A stretch of DNA of 64,000 bases, taken from assembly GCA_034231615.1 (NCBI GenBank), contig CM067316.1, positions 61,961,353 to 62,025,352 of the forward strand, given 5' to 3'. Shown piece after piece: positions 21,738 to 34,800 of the stretch. The translations under genes were made by a program, and so were the position numbers. Below the pieces are notes generated by a model. The model was not told the origin of the DNA. It was given only the letters and a program-made list of their open reading frames with translations, and ran no database searches. Origin of the DNA: Meghimatium bilineatum. Taxonomy: Eukaryota > Mollusca > Gastropoda > Stylommatophora > Philomycidae. Within the stretch, counting starts at the first letter, position 1, and the number at the start of each line of letters is the position of its first letter.

Positions 21738-22432
21738 TTGTTTATCACTCAAGTATCCTTCATGTCTTCAGTGGGAGGACATAACATAAATAATTTGAGA
21801 TATGCAGATGACACTGTTCTGATTGCAAAAAGTGAAGAAGACCTTCAAGATTTAATTAAAGTAGTAGTCACAGAAAGTAAAGAGAAAAGCCTCTTCCTAA
21901 ATATCAAGAAAACAGAAGTAATGGTTATTTCAAAGAAACAAAATAACACACCTTGCAAGATCAAAGTGAATGATATAGTATTAAAACAAGTCCACCAATT
22001 CAAATATTTAGGCGCAACGATTACAGCAGATGGAAGACGTTTAACAGAAATAAGATGCAGAATAGGACAGGCAAAAACAACATTCAGAAAAATGAAAAAT
22101 ATAGTGTGTAATATGACCTTGTCATTAGAGGTGAGAAAGAGAGTTCTGCAGTGCTATATCACCCCTATACTAACATATGGGTACGAGTCTTGGACAATAT
22201 ACAAAGTGGGAAATTAGAGGCAATAGAGATTTGGTTCTATAGAAGAATGCTGAGAATACCATGGACTGCCAGAAAAACTAATGTGGAGGTGTTGAAAGAG
22301 CCAAATGTGAAGTGGACAGTAATCAATAATATAAGAAAAAGGCAATCTTCATTTTTTGGCCACTTCATGCGACAGCGAGGTTTGGAGAACATAGTCACAA
22401 CAGGCAAGATTGAAGGCAACAGAGACTGAGGA
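21738..22432 (+). mobile_element. LINE reverse transcriptase fragment with frameshift
   Basis: Two frames continue one protein: 21738-22217 has LRYADDTVLIAKSEEDLQDL (RT motif with YADD), KYLGATITADGR and YGYESWTIYK. After a shift near 22198 the frame 22151-22429 has IEIWFYRRMLRIPWTARKTN and GHFMRQRGLENIVTTGKIEG. No endonuclease domain is seen upstream. Confidence 0.9.
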
Positions 22433-22819
22433 AAAATGTGAATGGCACGCTAATTAGGTCTTTCTTATACTGTTTCCACTCTGGAATATTTAATAAACTT
22501 CGTGAAATTGTATTTTCGTTCTAAAGGTAAAAAAATCGCTGGGTTTTGTGGAAATTGTCTTTGAGACTGTCTTACATATAAATGCTCGATATAGTTAGGG
22601 TCCTACATTTAAAAAAATGTGAATGAGATTTTTATTTGACAGATTTAAACAGATCTCTCAGACAAACCTACATGACTCTATGATCTCCAGACTTGTCTTA
22701 TTCTCTATTCACTAAAACCTCAGACAGACAATGTCTAATGATAAACGTTTAAATGTTCAAGAACATACATTAAAATTGCATAATCAAAGATAAAAGGAAG
22801 CCATTTTATTTTTATCATT

Positions 22820-23115
22820 GTTTAATTTATTTTCATTTATTGACTTAGCAGGGCGTCCATTGTATTTTGTGCATGGCAATGTAGGTCAAAGATGTCCAAA
22901 CCATTTATCTGTTGTTTCTCTATATATTCATGTTCTCACTTCGCATTTTGTTAAGTCTGATGACTCCAATAGCCTTCCTTAGACATTTCATTTCACAAGT
23001 TTTGATCTTTCTCCATCAGTTGCCAAGTCTGGCTTTGGTACCATAGTGCTGGTATAAAGATGCTCGTAATCATTTGTTTCTTTACTTCCATGTTGATTTT
23101 TGGGTGCAATAGCAA
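22820..23115 (-). mobile_element. LINE RT-thumb remnant
   Basis: The minus strand reads MITSIFIPALWYQSQTWQL followed by NEMSKEGYW and RSENMNI. This fits the LINE pattern (IxPxLxYGSETWxL ... EMxxLRxIxG). Degenerate. Confidence 0.55.
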
Positions 23116-23159
23116 AGGTGACAGCTCGTATGTCACAACATTTGCCTTTCAACATCTTT

Positions 23160-23255
23160 TTTCAAACAATAAATATAAATGGGGATTGTAAAAAGTGTTA
23201 AATAGGGAAATTTGTTATAAAAAAATGTGCTATAGAGGGATCCCACTGTAGCTAT
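23160..23255 (-). mobile_element. partial pogo-like MITE
   Basis: Contains TTAAATAGGGAAATTTGTTA and ends CTATAGAGGGATCCCACTGT, the terminal pattern of the 9037-9211 family. Half of the element is missing. Confidence 0.6.
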
Positions 23256-23329
23256 AAGTATCTGTTGCATATCTTTGGCAATTAGCATTTTCATAAATTT
23301 TGATTCAGTTTAATAATTGTCTGAGGGTG

Positions 23330-24560
23330 CAAAGGGAACGCATTGTTCTAGGCGGACCCAGGGTTAGCAGATAACCAAGATCCCAAATGTACCTCCACGC
23401 GGTGCACCCTGGAAACAGAAATACAGCAGCTCGAGCTGATTCTGGCCAAATCATTTGGGGATCGTGTCCGAGAATGTGGAGGTAGCAGATGGAAAGAGAT
23501 TTGACTGCACAAGAGACACAATATCTCCAACACCACCATCACCACCACATATAGCGACACTGTCGACATACAGTGAAGCTAGTCAGTCCAGTCCGAACAT
23601 TGGAGGGGCGGCCAATGTAAAATGCATGTAAAGGTAGATGCATGGCGAGAGACAAATAGATTTCATACCGAGTACAATGAAACAATGAAAGGGCAGAACA
23701 GCACTAGAGGGCAGCGCGAACTGCAAATAGAAAGTGAAAAGTCTCTAGGAAAGGGGAACTACAAGCTCCGTCAGCTCGAGACGAGCATCTAGTTACCTGT
23801 GTTCCTTACAGGCAGAGACCCAGACCCATTCATTGGCATTTGGTAAAGCAAGAAGACCTAATCCAACTCTAATGTCGAGCCTTCCTAAACCGGAAATAGC
23901 TTCGCGAAGAGAAAGGGTTCTGTACCCGATGGGCGTAGGCAAGAAAGGGACAACGATGGTAGCCCTGGTCCAACTCTACTGTCAAGGTTTCCTATACCGG
24001 AAGTACACTTGCAGAGAGAAAGGGTTCAGTACCTGATGGGCTCAGGCGCTATTGGGACACAGACGATGAGCTCAAGAACGCCTTGCTCTCAAACGCGTGG
24101 TGTGAGACTCGAACTTGGACAAGGGGTACATGATGTCGGTGAATGACACCTCGGCTAAGAGGGCGAAAGAGCCAGGGTCCAACTCCTCTGTTGAGTTCTT
24201 CCCCTTAAGGAACCAGACTCACGGATGAGAAACGGTTCAGTACCCAATGGGCACAGGCACAGCACGTCCAATTACACGAGGAAAGTTCATAGACAGTGGA
24301 ACACCTCGTACGAGTCAGACGAGAGCAAAAATCGTCTGGGCGAAGAGTCGCCACTACACGTGCCTGGAGACAGATATAGAGGCTGTCACAGGCTAAGGGT
24401 AGCCCACCCGAATTGTCAAGACATGCCGAAATCGGATGTGCTAGGCCTACAAGGCGCAGAACGGTTGCCAAACGTAATCACGCTCCCGGCGGAAATCGCA
24501 CGGACACCCGTGATGGTTACAATGGAGAAAACGCAAAACAAACAAACAAACAAATTGTCT
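23330..24560 (+). mobile_element. GC-richer non-coding repeat (group C) with internal repeats
   Basis: Visibly higher GC than its surroundings. A block of about 110-130 bp (AGAGAAAGGGTTCxGTACCxG, CCAACTCTACTGTCAAGGTT) recurs about three times between 23810 and 24260. The 3' part (AAATCGGATGTGCTAGGCCT to CACGCTCCCGGCGGAAATCG to TGGTTACAATGGAG, then (CAAA)n) recurs at 25920-26170 and on the minus strand at 49975-50105. ORFs here carry no recognisable domain. Confidence 0.65.
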
Positions 24561-24679
24561 GAATCAAATACAAGGTCATGTGATTTACATAATTATGTTT
24601 TTTAAATAGAAAAAAATGCATAATTTTCTATTCAGGACTAATCAGGGTTGCCAGATAAATAGATCATGGCCAATTTTGG

Positions 24680-24890
24680 GTACAAAATGATGATGAATTA
24701 ATGATGATGGTACAAAAACTAGGCAATGGAATACAAATTAGGTGATGATGGAACAACAATTAGGTGATGATGGAACAACAATAGGTGATGATGGAACAAT
24801 AATAGGTGATGATGGAACAACAATAGGTGATGATGGAACAACAACAATAGGTGATAGAAAAAAACACTAGGTGAAGGAACAAAAAATTAG
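24680..24890. repeat. minisatellite, about 19-bp unit
   Basis: About nine variable copies of AATAGGTGATGATGGAACA, located just downstream of the receptor's 3' end. Confidence 0.88.
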
Positions 24891-24944
24891 GTCATTCATG
24901 AGTTACTTAGTTGTGCTGGAAAACAAACCAAAGGCTAAAACTAC

Positions 24945-24950
24945 TTTATT
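24945..24950 (-). promoter_or_regulatory. polyadenylation signal of the receptor gene
   Basis: AATAAA on the minus strand, 76 bp after the stop of the last receptor exon. Confidence 0.6.
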
Positions 24951-25026
24951 CTGGGCAGTCATGGAATACACCAGTAAGTAAAAGCTATAAACTGTACAGG
25001 CAGGATCACTGCTGAAAGAATCATGG

Positions 25027-25818
25027 TTAGGAACTGTTGTCAGAATCTGTACTAAATGATCTCCTGTTAATTTGCAAGTAGGCTGGACCTTGAAAGCTTG
25101 TATCATCATTGGTCACAGATTCATTTGTGCTAAACTGGTAGGATGACGTCCCAGCACCTGAACTCTCTGAAAACTCATGAGGTAAATAATAAGGGTTTTC
25201 TAGAACTGAGGTAGAGTCAGTGAGGTAGAGTCCAACATTTTCTGTTGGAACACTCATAGAATTATGTTGTAGCACCGTAGACATTACTGGTGTCTTTGAA
25301 ATGGTGTCTTTACTTTTGTCAGCAATTAATATTACTTTTCTTTTGAGATCTGCTTCAATCTCTACATTATTCTTACTGGAATGTTTAGTGCTAGGTTTTT
25401 CTATCAGTTTCAAGTCTGTTTGGTTATCAGATGATTGCCTTGATTGGGTATATGCTAAATGGTGATATGACGGAACTGATTCTGGGTAAGACGATGATAC
25501 AGACTCCTGTTGTCTGCTAGAAGAGTCTAGTGACTGATTTGGTGCAAAGCGACGATACAACTCAGTAGAATCAGAGTTAAAATTTAACGATTCATCTTGA
25601 CTGTTATGAAGTTGTGATGTATTCTCATTTGTATGTGGTCTCTGTGTGCTGACATTTGTATGTGGTCTCTGTGTGCTGACATTTGTATGTGGTCTCTGTG
25701 TGCTGACATTTGTATGTGGTCTTTGTGTGCAGACATTCATATGTGGTCTCTCTATGCCGACTGCTACAAAAGCGTAATCTGAATCTGTAGAGGAGTTACT
25801 GGGTTCTCTTCTTAATGA
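25027..25818 (-). CDS. receptor last exon: cytoplasmic tail
   Basis: 263 codons plus stop, phase 0, acceptor ATCATTTCAG. It starts SLRREPSNSSTDSDYAFVAV, continues into four copies of a nine-residue coded repeat (VSTQRPHTN, from 27-bp units at about 25632-25740), then a serine-rich tail. Tyrosine contexts: YAFV, ELYRRF, PSYHHL, AYTQ, GLYLTD, NPYYLPHE, SSYQF and AYLQI. YLPH is close to, but not, the YxxQ STAT3 site of gp130. The ending ADINRRS-like SFSTDSDNSS is acidic. The next exon upstream is 30669-30764. Confidence 0.88.
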   Translation of the reverse strand, partial: SLRREPSNSSTDSDYAFVAVGIERPHMNVCTQRPHTNVSTQRPHTNVSTQRPHTNVSTQRPHTNENTSQLHNSQDESLNFNSDSTELYRRFAPNQSLDSSSRQQESVSSSYPESVPSYHHLAYTQSRQSSDNQTDLKLIEKPSTKHSSKNNVEIEADLKRKVILIADKSKDTISKTPVMSTVLQHNSMSVPTENVGLYLTDSTSVLENPYYLPHEFSESSGAGTSSYQFSTNESVTNDDTSFQGPAYLQINRRSFSTDSDNSS

Positions 25819-28800
25819 CTGAAATGATAAGAGAATTACATGTTATTTCATACAGTGTTGGAACAATTTAGAACAGACGTCTGCAATCTACAGATGGATC
25901 TGGCCCGCCTGTCCAAATTACACCCCCTCTAGACCTCAAATGCCTGGCGACAGATAGAGACTGTCACGGACTAGGGACCAAACCCGAAATAAAGGAATGA
26001 CGAAAACGGATGTGCTGGACCTCGGACGTCCTGACCACAAGTGGCCAACCGGGTTGCAAATAATCACAGTTCTACTGTGGAACTTGCAGCACAACGTACT
26101 TCACGCTCCCCGGCGGAAATCACACGAAATATTCGTTGTGGTTATATGAGAGCGAACGCTGAAGAAGAAGACCTCAAACAAAAATCGTAACATGATCGAC
26201 AGTGATCTTTAAAAATAAATATTCTATGTGCTTATTTCGGGCCTAGTCTAGAACCACATGACTTTAATGAATCTGCCTGCTCCTAATGATTGGCTACATT
26301 ATGTAAATGTCCATAAGTTTGAATAATGTGATATTCATATTTATTAATATTAATACAGTTTTGGAAACTGGTAGACTGTGCTTCTTTTTGTTAAGATTGA
26401 CACTTTTTATTACTGCTCCTTTCCGTAACGCAATGCACGTTCATCATTTTCACACTCTTTCTGAGGTCAATATTATCTTGTCAAAAATATGACACTGAAC
26501 ATGTAAAATTAAGCTTCGAGATAAGATTTATTTCATCCGGCCCGTGACCAGATGTGTATTTCTGCATCCAGTCCGTGACCAGATGTGTATTTCTGCATCC
26601 TGCCCTAGTATCACCAAAGGTTGCTGACTCATGTCCTGGTTTTGAAAAATGTCATGTTCAAACTATGATAATAGAATCTTCATGGTTTACAAGATTTCCT
26701 CTTTTGTTTCTTGTACGAGGCAGTGGAGTTTTACTTTCAGATTTCCTCTTTTGTTCCTTGTGCGAGGCAGTGGAGTTTTACTTTCAGATTTCCTCTTTTG
26801 TTCCTTGTGCGAGGCGGTGGAGTTTTACTTTCAGATTTCCTCTTTTGTTCCTTGTGCGAGGTGGTGGAGTTTTACTTTCAGATTTCCTCTTTTGTTCCTT
26901 GTGCGAGGCGGTGGAGTTTTACTTTCAGCTTCACAATCTGGTTTTCTTACATTCTTTTTGTGATTGGAGGTTTCCCAAAACTTGCGCAATTAGTACCAGC
27001 TGATTATTTGACTCTTTATAACTGTAGCTTGCTATGACATTGGTGCAATGCATACTTCTACCCCAGAAGGAACTGTGCCATGATGTTCTACCCCAGAAGG
27101 AACTGATCGTGATGTTCTTGAAATCTTCAATCATGAAGTACATATCAGTGATTTTCAACTTTGACCATTAACACACTCACACAACCCCCAACCCCTAGAA
27201 AAAAATTATTTGAATTGGGAAAGAGAGCACAGAAATAAAGTGGGATCTTTTTGTGACAAATTGCTCTGGGCTAATGAAATATGTAGTACGTTCTAACAAC
27301 TTGGTCCGGGCAGATGACATATGTATGCAGTAACGGAAATTCGATATAAACAATATATGAAATAAGGAATAAAAATAATAGGGGATTTTGAAAAGTGTTA
27401 AATAGGGAAATTTTTTATAAATGTATGGGCAATACAGGGATTCTACTGTATAACTACTTCAATAATAAACACAATATTTATAGCAATAAAGTTTAAAAAC
27501 ATTTAGTGACTTGCAAAAAAGTCAATGATGTTTCTTTTTAGGTGGAGGGTCTAAACCCTAAAAGGGAGTTAACCCTTTAAATCCTATGTCAAAAACTGAC
27601 ATAAAAAAGTTGAGAACCATTGATGTAGATAAAGGGTTGGTTCTCTTTCATCACAGCGGATATCAAGGAGTGTAATAATCAACTGCATGCACATCTTTCG
27701 CTGCCTCTTTCAACGTGCATAAAAGGTGGAAGTGCTATTATTCCTTACTCCCCTTTTACATCATGTAACACACGTGCAGAGACACTCAATGGCAGAATTG
27801 ATAGTGAACTCGCCTCACGAATCTAACTCGTCCAATGAGCTCAGGGATAGAATGTCAATCATCTTCATGTACTGCCGATGTATAGGTAGTAAAGTCAAGT
27901 TTTCCCTTGTTTTCACGACATTGAGGTGTATTGGGGAATATGGCATTAGGTCTGTACTTTTCATTAAGCTGACACACCTGGGAATGAAGTGGTCAGTATC
28001 AAGCCCGCCGCCTTTACTTCCCTAGAAGATATGGTACCCATTTTCTTTGTGTCGACTTAGGATCCAATGGTGATTTAAAAATATTTGATGTATGGGTGGC
28101 ACCTTGAAATTGTTAAATAGCAATATCCAGTACAGGATATGTCTCACACATACAGGCACTGTTATCTAATCGGATTGCATGATACTACAGTTGCTAGTGG
28201 GCCTCTTGGCCTAGTATCTCTGATTAGAGCACCTGTACTTTGATGTGGCGAATGGTGCACCAATCTTAGTTTTCAGCTTCTCTTGGCTAAACTAAGCCCC
28301 ATTGTCTTAGTCACGAAGAGGTCAAGTTCTGCTCGTCATTGATAAAAAAAAAAGAAAATATCAACAACTTTGAATATTTCTGGTCAACCATCAAGACCAC
28401 AGGAGATTTCTGAGAAGAGATTGCTTCAAGGAGTTTGCCTTGATGAGGACACAAAACACAGACATTAAAATGTGATCTTCAGAAATATAAATAATTTTAA
28501 GACATATACACATTAGCAGACGTCTGCTGTGTTAATGAAGTCTGAAAGGGGAGCTAATATTAGCATTCTCCTGCCATAACAAACTAAATAAGGATGTTTG
28601 CATACTTCTTCTTGTAGATAAGTTCAGGAAGTTGGGTTTATTCCATTCTCATATATCCAAACCACAGTACCTGCATGATTATGTCAGTTAAACATCATCA
28701 CGAGGCGTAACATCCTCAATGAAGAAGACAAATGCATATCAACAGAAGTGAACTAAGACCTGCTCGTCATTGATAAAAAAAAAAAAAAAAATGTGAACAA

Positions 28801-31800
28801 CTTGAATATTTCTGGTCAACCATCAAGACCAGAGGAGATTGCTCAGAAAGAGATTAGCAATGGTCCTACAAAAATATTACATGAAAAATCAATGACAGAG
28901 GGGGCAAACAGAAAAAAGTTACAACTATTAAGAAGCTATATTTTTCCAGTAGCAACTTATGGTTGTAAGAATGGGAAAATCATTTCTGCAATGGAAATGA
29001 AAATATCAGCATTTAAAATGAAATGTTATAGAAAGGTCCTAAAAATATTATGGAAAGAAAGATGATTCTTGATTAGAAACTAGTATCACAGAACACACAA
29101 CACTCCCATAAGAGCTCCACTCTGTGTCAGTAGCCATCCCAGTGTATGTAGACTCAGAGTCCCAGTCAAGTGTTGATTATGCGATTTTTGGGTCTTTCCA
29201 AAAAGACTATTTTTCCTTCCCTCACCTCTAGACAGTCCCATTTGTGACATTTCTTGTATGTGTACGCTCTCAGCCTCTTTAACCTCATCTTCATTTTGCA
29301 ATGGATTTATATGATTGCATTAATCAAGTCTGCTTCATCTCTTTCTCAGCATTGTGCAATCTATCGTCGCATTGCCTGCCAATAAGTCGGCTCTCTCGTT
29401 TACTCTGACTCCGGCAATACCAGGGCAGAATGTCCATGTAATGCTCTGGACAATTGAGTTATTCAATAAGCATGCATTGAGTTATTCTGAGCATGCATTT
29501 TTCTATCTTGAGCAACATGCTTTGATCCAACAAAGACACCAGTAAAAATATGAACATAGAAGAAGACAGGCTCCACAAAACTATCAAAAAAATGCAAGCA
29601 AATATATTTTGGACATATAAAAAGACACAATGGTTTAGAAAGATCAACCATGGAGGGAAAAATTCCAGGAAAGAGACCAAGACGAAGATCATGACTATGA
29701 TGGACACAGGATACTGAAGACCTGAACATGACACAGGAAAGTCGCTGGACAGCTTGCACAGAGTGGCAGTGAGTACAATTTCCTGTAAAGGACACATCAC
29801 ATATATATAATATTTGCTGTATCTATATATATATTATATCAGGTGGTATATTCATTCATTCTAGAATATATTTGTTTTTGTGTATCTTCTCAACTCCTCA
29901 TGATTTTGGTCAAGTTGACCTACCGCAGCCAGGGGCATGTTTAAACAATCCGAGATGTCTCTTATCCATAGTCATCTTGGGTGAACTAAGGTAAATAGTT
30001 ACCCCTGCTACCAGTAACCATACTTTCCATTACTAATTTTTCCATGATGTTATATCTCTTTATATAGTAAAACAAATCTCAGCTTCCTTGTTATAATGTT
30101 CAAGAGTCAGCCTGTTTTATGTTGAATGTTCTTATTATATGTCAATACCATATCAATGTGCATTATATCATGCAATATACAGTGCAATCCCTATATAGTG
30201 CACCCTTTTATAACAAATTTCCCTATATAACAACACTTTTCTTAAGCCTCAGTTTATATTTATCCTTTATTGGTTGTACTGTATAGAATGAATTTCTGTT
30301 TTTACAAGAATATTGTGTCAGTCCAGACCAAATTATTATAACAGGATTCCTCTGTTTATATTGCATCATATAATACCCATTCTATTTCTGATATCGTAAT
30401 TTCATAACCTGTCAAATCTAATAACACCGACAGTCTTTCTCAGGAATTTCATTTCATGTTATAAGCTTTCTCTTGTGAAGATCATGTAACTTTCTCCTAG
30501 TTTGGTATTCGTAACAGAGTGTTGGTAGATAAATGCTCTTATAAAGTAACAGTGTAATAAGCAGCAAATGTTACATATCCATCTCAAACAATGATAATGG
30601 CAGCCGAAGTTACTAAGATCAAATAAACATGTACACGTGAGCTGTAGCAAGGAATGACACTAACATACCAGTAATACAACTGCTTCCTGTGAACATGGGG
30701 CATATGAGGCTATGACCTGCGGCTGAGACACCTGAATCTCTGCAGTGAAATTCTTTTCCAAAAACTGGGGAATAAAATATATCATAAATATCACTGATTT
30801 TTATTTGTAATTTCCTTCTCTTATAGAACTGATAGAAGCAATTATAATCTCTTATAGAACTGATAGAAGCAATTATAATCTCTTATAGAACTGATAGAAG
30901 CAATTATAATCTCTTATAGAACTGATAGAAGCAATTGTAATCTCTTATAGAACTGATAGAAGCAATTATAATCTCTTATAGAACTGATAGAAGCAATTAT
31001 AATCTCTTATAGAACTGATAGAAGCAATTGTAATCTCTTATAGAACTGATAGAAGCAATTGTAATCTCTTATAGAACTGATAGAAGCAATTATAATCTCT
31101 TATAGAACTGATAGAAGCAATTATAATCTCTTATAGAACTGATAGAAGCAATTATAATCTCTTATAGAACTGATAGAAGCAATTATAATCTCTTATAGAA
31201 CTGATAGAAGCAATTGTAATCTCTTATAGAACTGATAGAAGCAATTATAATCTCTTATAGAACTGACAGAAGCAATTATAATTATAATTAATAAATACTT
31301 GAGGTGTTCATATTCTTTCAGCTAGTGGAAGAGTCAGTTGTAGTTATCTAGTGGAAGAGTCAATTGTAGTTATGTAGTGGAAGAGTCAGTTGTAGTTATC
31401 TAGTGGAAGAGTCAATTGTAGTTATGTAGTGGAAGAGTCAGTTGTAACTAGTGGAAGAGTCAGTTGTAGTTATCTAGTTGAAGGGAAATCTCTATATTTG
31501 AAAAAAATATTTTTAACTGTTTTATGTCTCTAAATGTGTTAAAAATATTTGATGTCTATTATCTTGAGGCTTTGGAGCAATGGACATGTGCCCATGAGTT
31601 GCTGGTCAGCATAACTTGAGTCTTTGGAACAATATACATGTGTCCAAGGGTTGCTGGTTCAGCACCTATCTTGAGTCTTTGGAACAATATACATGTGTCC
31701 AAGGGTTGCTGGTTCAGCACCTATCTTGAGTCTTTGAAACAAAAGACTTGTCCATGGGTACTAGATCCATTGTAACTCTTCACTAGTCTCTTGATGTTGA

Positions 31801-34800
31801 CTTGTATAGTTTTAGTCTATTAATAACAAATAGACCCATAAACCCAAAACCAGTATGGGTCATAGGGTTCACCCATGCAACACAAAACCCAAAACCAGTA
31901 TGGGTCATAGGGTTCACCCATGCAACACAAAACCCAAAATCTGTCAGGGTCATAGGGTTCACCCATGCAACACAAAACCCAAAACCAGTATGGGTCATAG
32001 GGTTCACCCATGCAACACAAAACCCAAAATCTGTCAGGGTCATAGGGTTCACACATGCAACACAAAACCCAAAATCTGTCAGGGTCATAGGGTTCACCCA
32101 TGCAACACAAAACCCAAAATCTGTCAGGGTCATAGGGTTCACCCATGCAACACAAAACCCAAAATCTGTCAGGGTCATAGGGTTCACCCATGCAACACAA
32201 AACCCAAAATCTGTCAGGGTCATAGGGTTCACCCATGCAACACAAAACCCAAAATCTGTCAGGGTCATAGGGTTCACCCATGCAACACAAAACCCAAAAT
32301 CTGTCAGGGTCATAGGGTTCACCCATGCAACACAAAACCAAAAATCTGTCAGGGTCATAGGGTTCACCCATGTAACACAAAACCCAAAACTTGTCATGAT
32401 CATAGGTGTACTACATTAGATGTGACAACACACAGAATCCTCCAGAGATTTCTATCTTCATCAATGCAAATAAATGTTGTAAAATCATGACCTGTCCAGT
32501 CTTTGATATTGTATATTTCTTTGGATCCTCTGCTTCTTTAACTGTACTATATGCAAGATCATTTTGTGATAGGTTTTTACATGTCCAAACCATGCAAGTT
32601 ACTATCATTTTACTATTGAAAATAGTGGCTCATAGATCTGGGAGATTCTTTACTTGATCCTTTATGTACACATTTGTCATATGTTCTCTGTAGGAAATGA
32701 GCAAAATGTATATATAACAGAAGGGGGGTGGGGGGGGGGACAGATATGTGGGTAGTGTTGCAGCGAAATACAGAACACATTAACAACCACCGTCTATAAA
32801 ACTTGTAGTCTAAGTCCTGTATCATCTCTCCAGGTCCACAGTCAATTCTCACAAGCCTAGAACATAATAGATAGCACTAGTGAGTTATAAATTCTGATCT
32901 CCACTCCAACATGGACCTCGATTTTGTCGCAACAATAAAACACACCAATATCTCTTACTAAATTAGTAATTGAATTAAACTCAAACTAATCCTATTCACA
33001 AACAGTGTACAAATTGAGAACATGAAAATTCTTATATAAGACAATAATTTGATTTTACAACTAGCCCATTCACAAATATAGCAAACATTAGATGATATCC
33101 CAATTAAACCATTCGCAAATTGGATACTGTAACTAAACAAATTCACAAATTTGACTGAAACACATCTTACCATTCTGGATAAAGTTGCCAGTGTCGTTGT
33201 TTTTTTCCTACCCTTTATACAATTCCTGAAAATGTGCAAGCAATATCAACAGTAAAATGCATAACTATATAACTATAATCAAGACTGTAGATTTGGGGGG
33301 GGGGGTATTGCAGCTCTCCCGTAACTCTATAGGGACATAGTACACTACATTGAGTACTAAGAATTGAGGGGAAAGAGCAATTGTCAAAAACAAAGATAAC
33401 CCCCATCCCCCGTCTTTCCCAAGTAAAGTAAAGTAAAGTAAAGTAACCCATAGCATATATTAATGCCGTAGGGGTGTGAGATGTTAGCGATCTCACATTT
33501 CACAGGCTCTGAAAATGAGGGCGGTAGCCATCTCCTCTCCCTCGCAGTCTTTACTTCCCGGATTAATCTGGTACCCATTTAAGGCTGGGTCGACCTGGGA
33601 GCCGTTGCGATCTGAAAACATTTCCGCCTCAGCTGGGGAATGAACCCAGGACCACTCATATGCGAAGCCAGTGCGCTAACCACTGCGCTAACGCGGCTCC
33701 CAAGTAAATGCAAGTAAATAAATCAAATGGGTTAAATAATTGTTTTACATTAAAGAAATACACAAATTGTCATTTTGACCAAAAGGTCCTTTCCAGTGCT
33801 TGCCTTTATGGAAGGAGTTGATCGATATTCTATAAATATGGGAAGATGTGTTACACAAAATACTGCTGATAATGATAAGATAATGTAAATTAAGTGACTT
33901 GAACGAACATTGAAAGTGTTATTCCACAATGTAAGTGTTAATAGATACGATCACAGGCTTGGCGAGCCGGCATCAAGTACCTGATGTCACAGGCTTGGCG
34001 AGCCGGCATCAAGTACCTGATGTCACAGACTTGGTGAGCTGGCATCAAGTACCTGATGTCACAGGCTTGGTGAGCTGGCATCAAGTACCTGATGTCACAG
34101 GCTTGGCGAGCTGGCTTCAAGTACACACCGCTAACAAATTCTAAAGGAGAGAAGAGGTAACATGTCTAACAATGCAACCATAAATGTGTGTGGGTTATGC
34201 AACAACATACCAGAACTGGTACAATTCATGGAGAAAATGAACACGGAAATCCTAGGCACAGCAGACATCAGAAAAAAAAGGAAACAACATCAAACAAATA
34301 TTAAATAAATATGTCTTGTCTTTTAAAACATTCATCTTTTTTTTCCCCATCAGAGTGTAATTGTGGGACAGCAAAGTAAGGTCATTCATAAAATCCAAGT
34401 CTTCTAGGTGTTTCATCAGCATCTATCTGATTCCAAATCTGTTATCTGTCATTGTTGGTTCTTATCTGATTCCAAATCTGTTATGTCATTGTTGGTTCTT
34501 ATCTGATTCCAAATCTGTTATCTGTCATTGTTGGTTCTTATCTGATTCCAAATCTGTTATCTGTCATTGTTGGTTCTTATCTGATTCCAAATCTGTTATC
34601 TGACATTGTTGGTTCTTATCTGATTCCAAATCTGTTATCTGCCATTGTTGGTTCTTATCTGATTCCAAATCTGTTATCTGCCATTGTTGGTTCTTATCTG
34701 ATTCCAAATCTGTTACCTGCCATTGTTGGTTCTTATCTGATTCCAAATCTGTTATCTGCAATGTTGGTTCTTATCTGATTCCAAATCTGTTATCTGTCAT

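Noticed and set aside
30826-31290. CRISPR-like regular repeats
   Set aside because: No spacers; contiguous tandem units in an animal genome. The same holds for all other arrays here.
31783-32490. Four overlapping ORFs of about 200 codons on both strands
   Set aside because: 45-bp minisatellite; same artefact.
32411-32608. Minus-strand ORF with LAYSTV, an ITIM-like tyrosine motif, between receptor exons
   Set aside because: No acceptor gives the phase needed after exon 33171, and the donor GTCATG is poor. The flanking exons join without it. Could still be an alternative exon.
32613-32852. Minus-strand ORF RIDCGPGEMIQDLDYKFYRRW as a receptor exon
   Set aside because: The available acceptor (TGTTCTAG) leads to an immediate stop in the required phase, and the ORF runs into a poly-G tract.
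33640-33702. Functional tRNA gene on the minus strand
   Set aside because: A and B boxes are good, but the acceptor arm does not pair and the sequence continues as a SINE.
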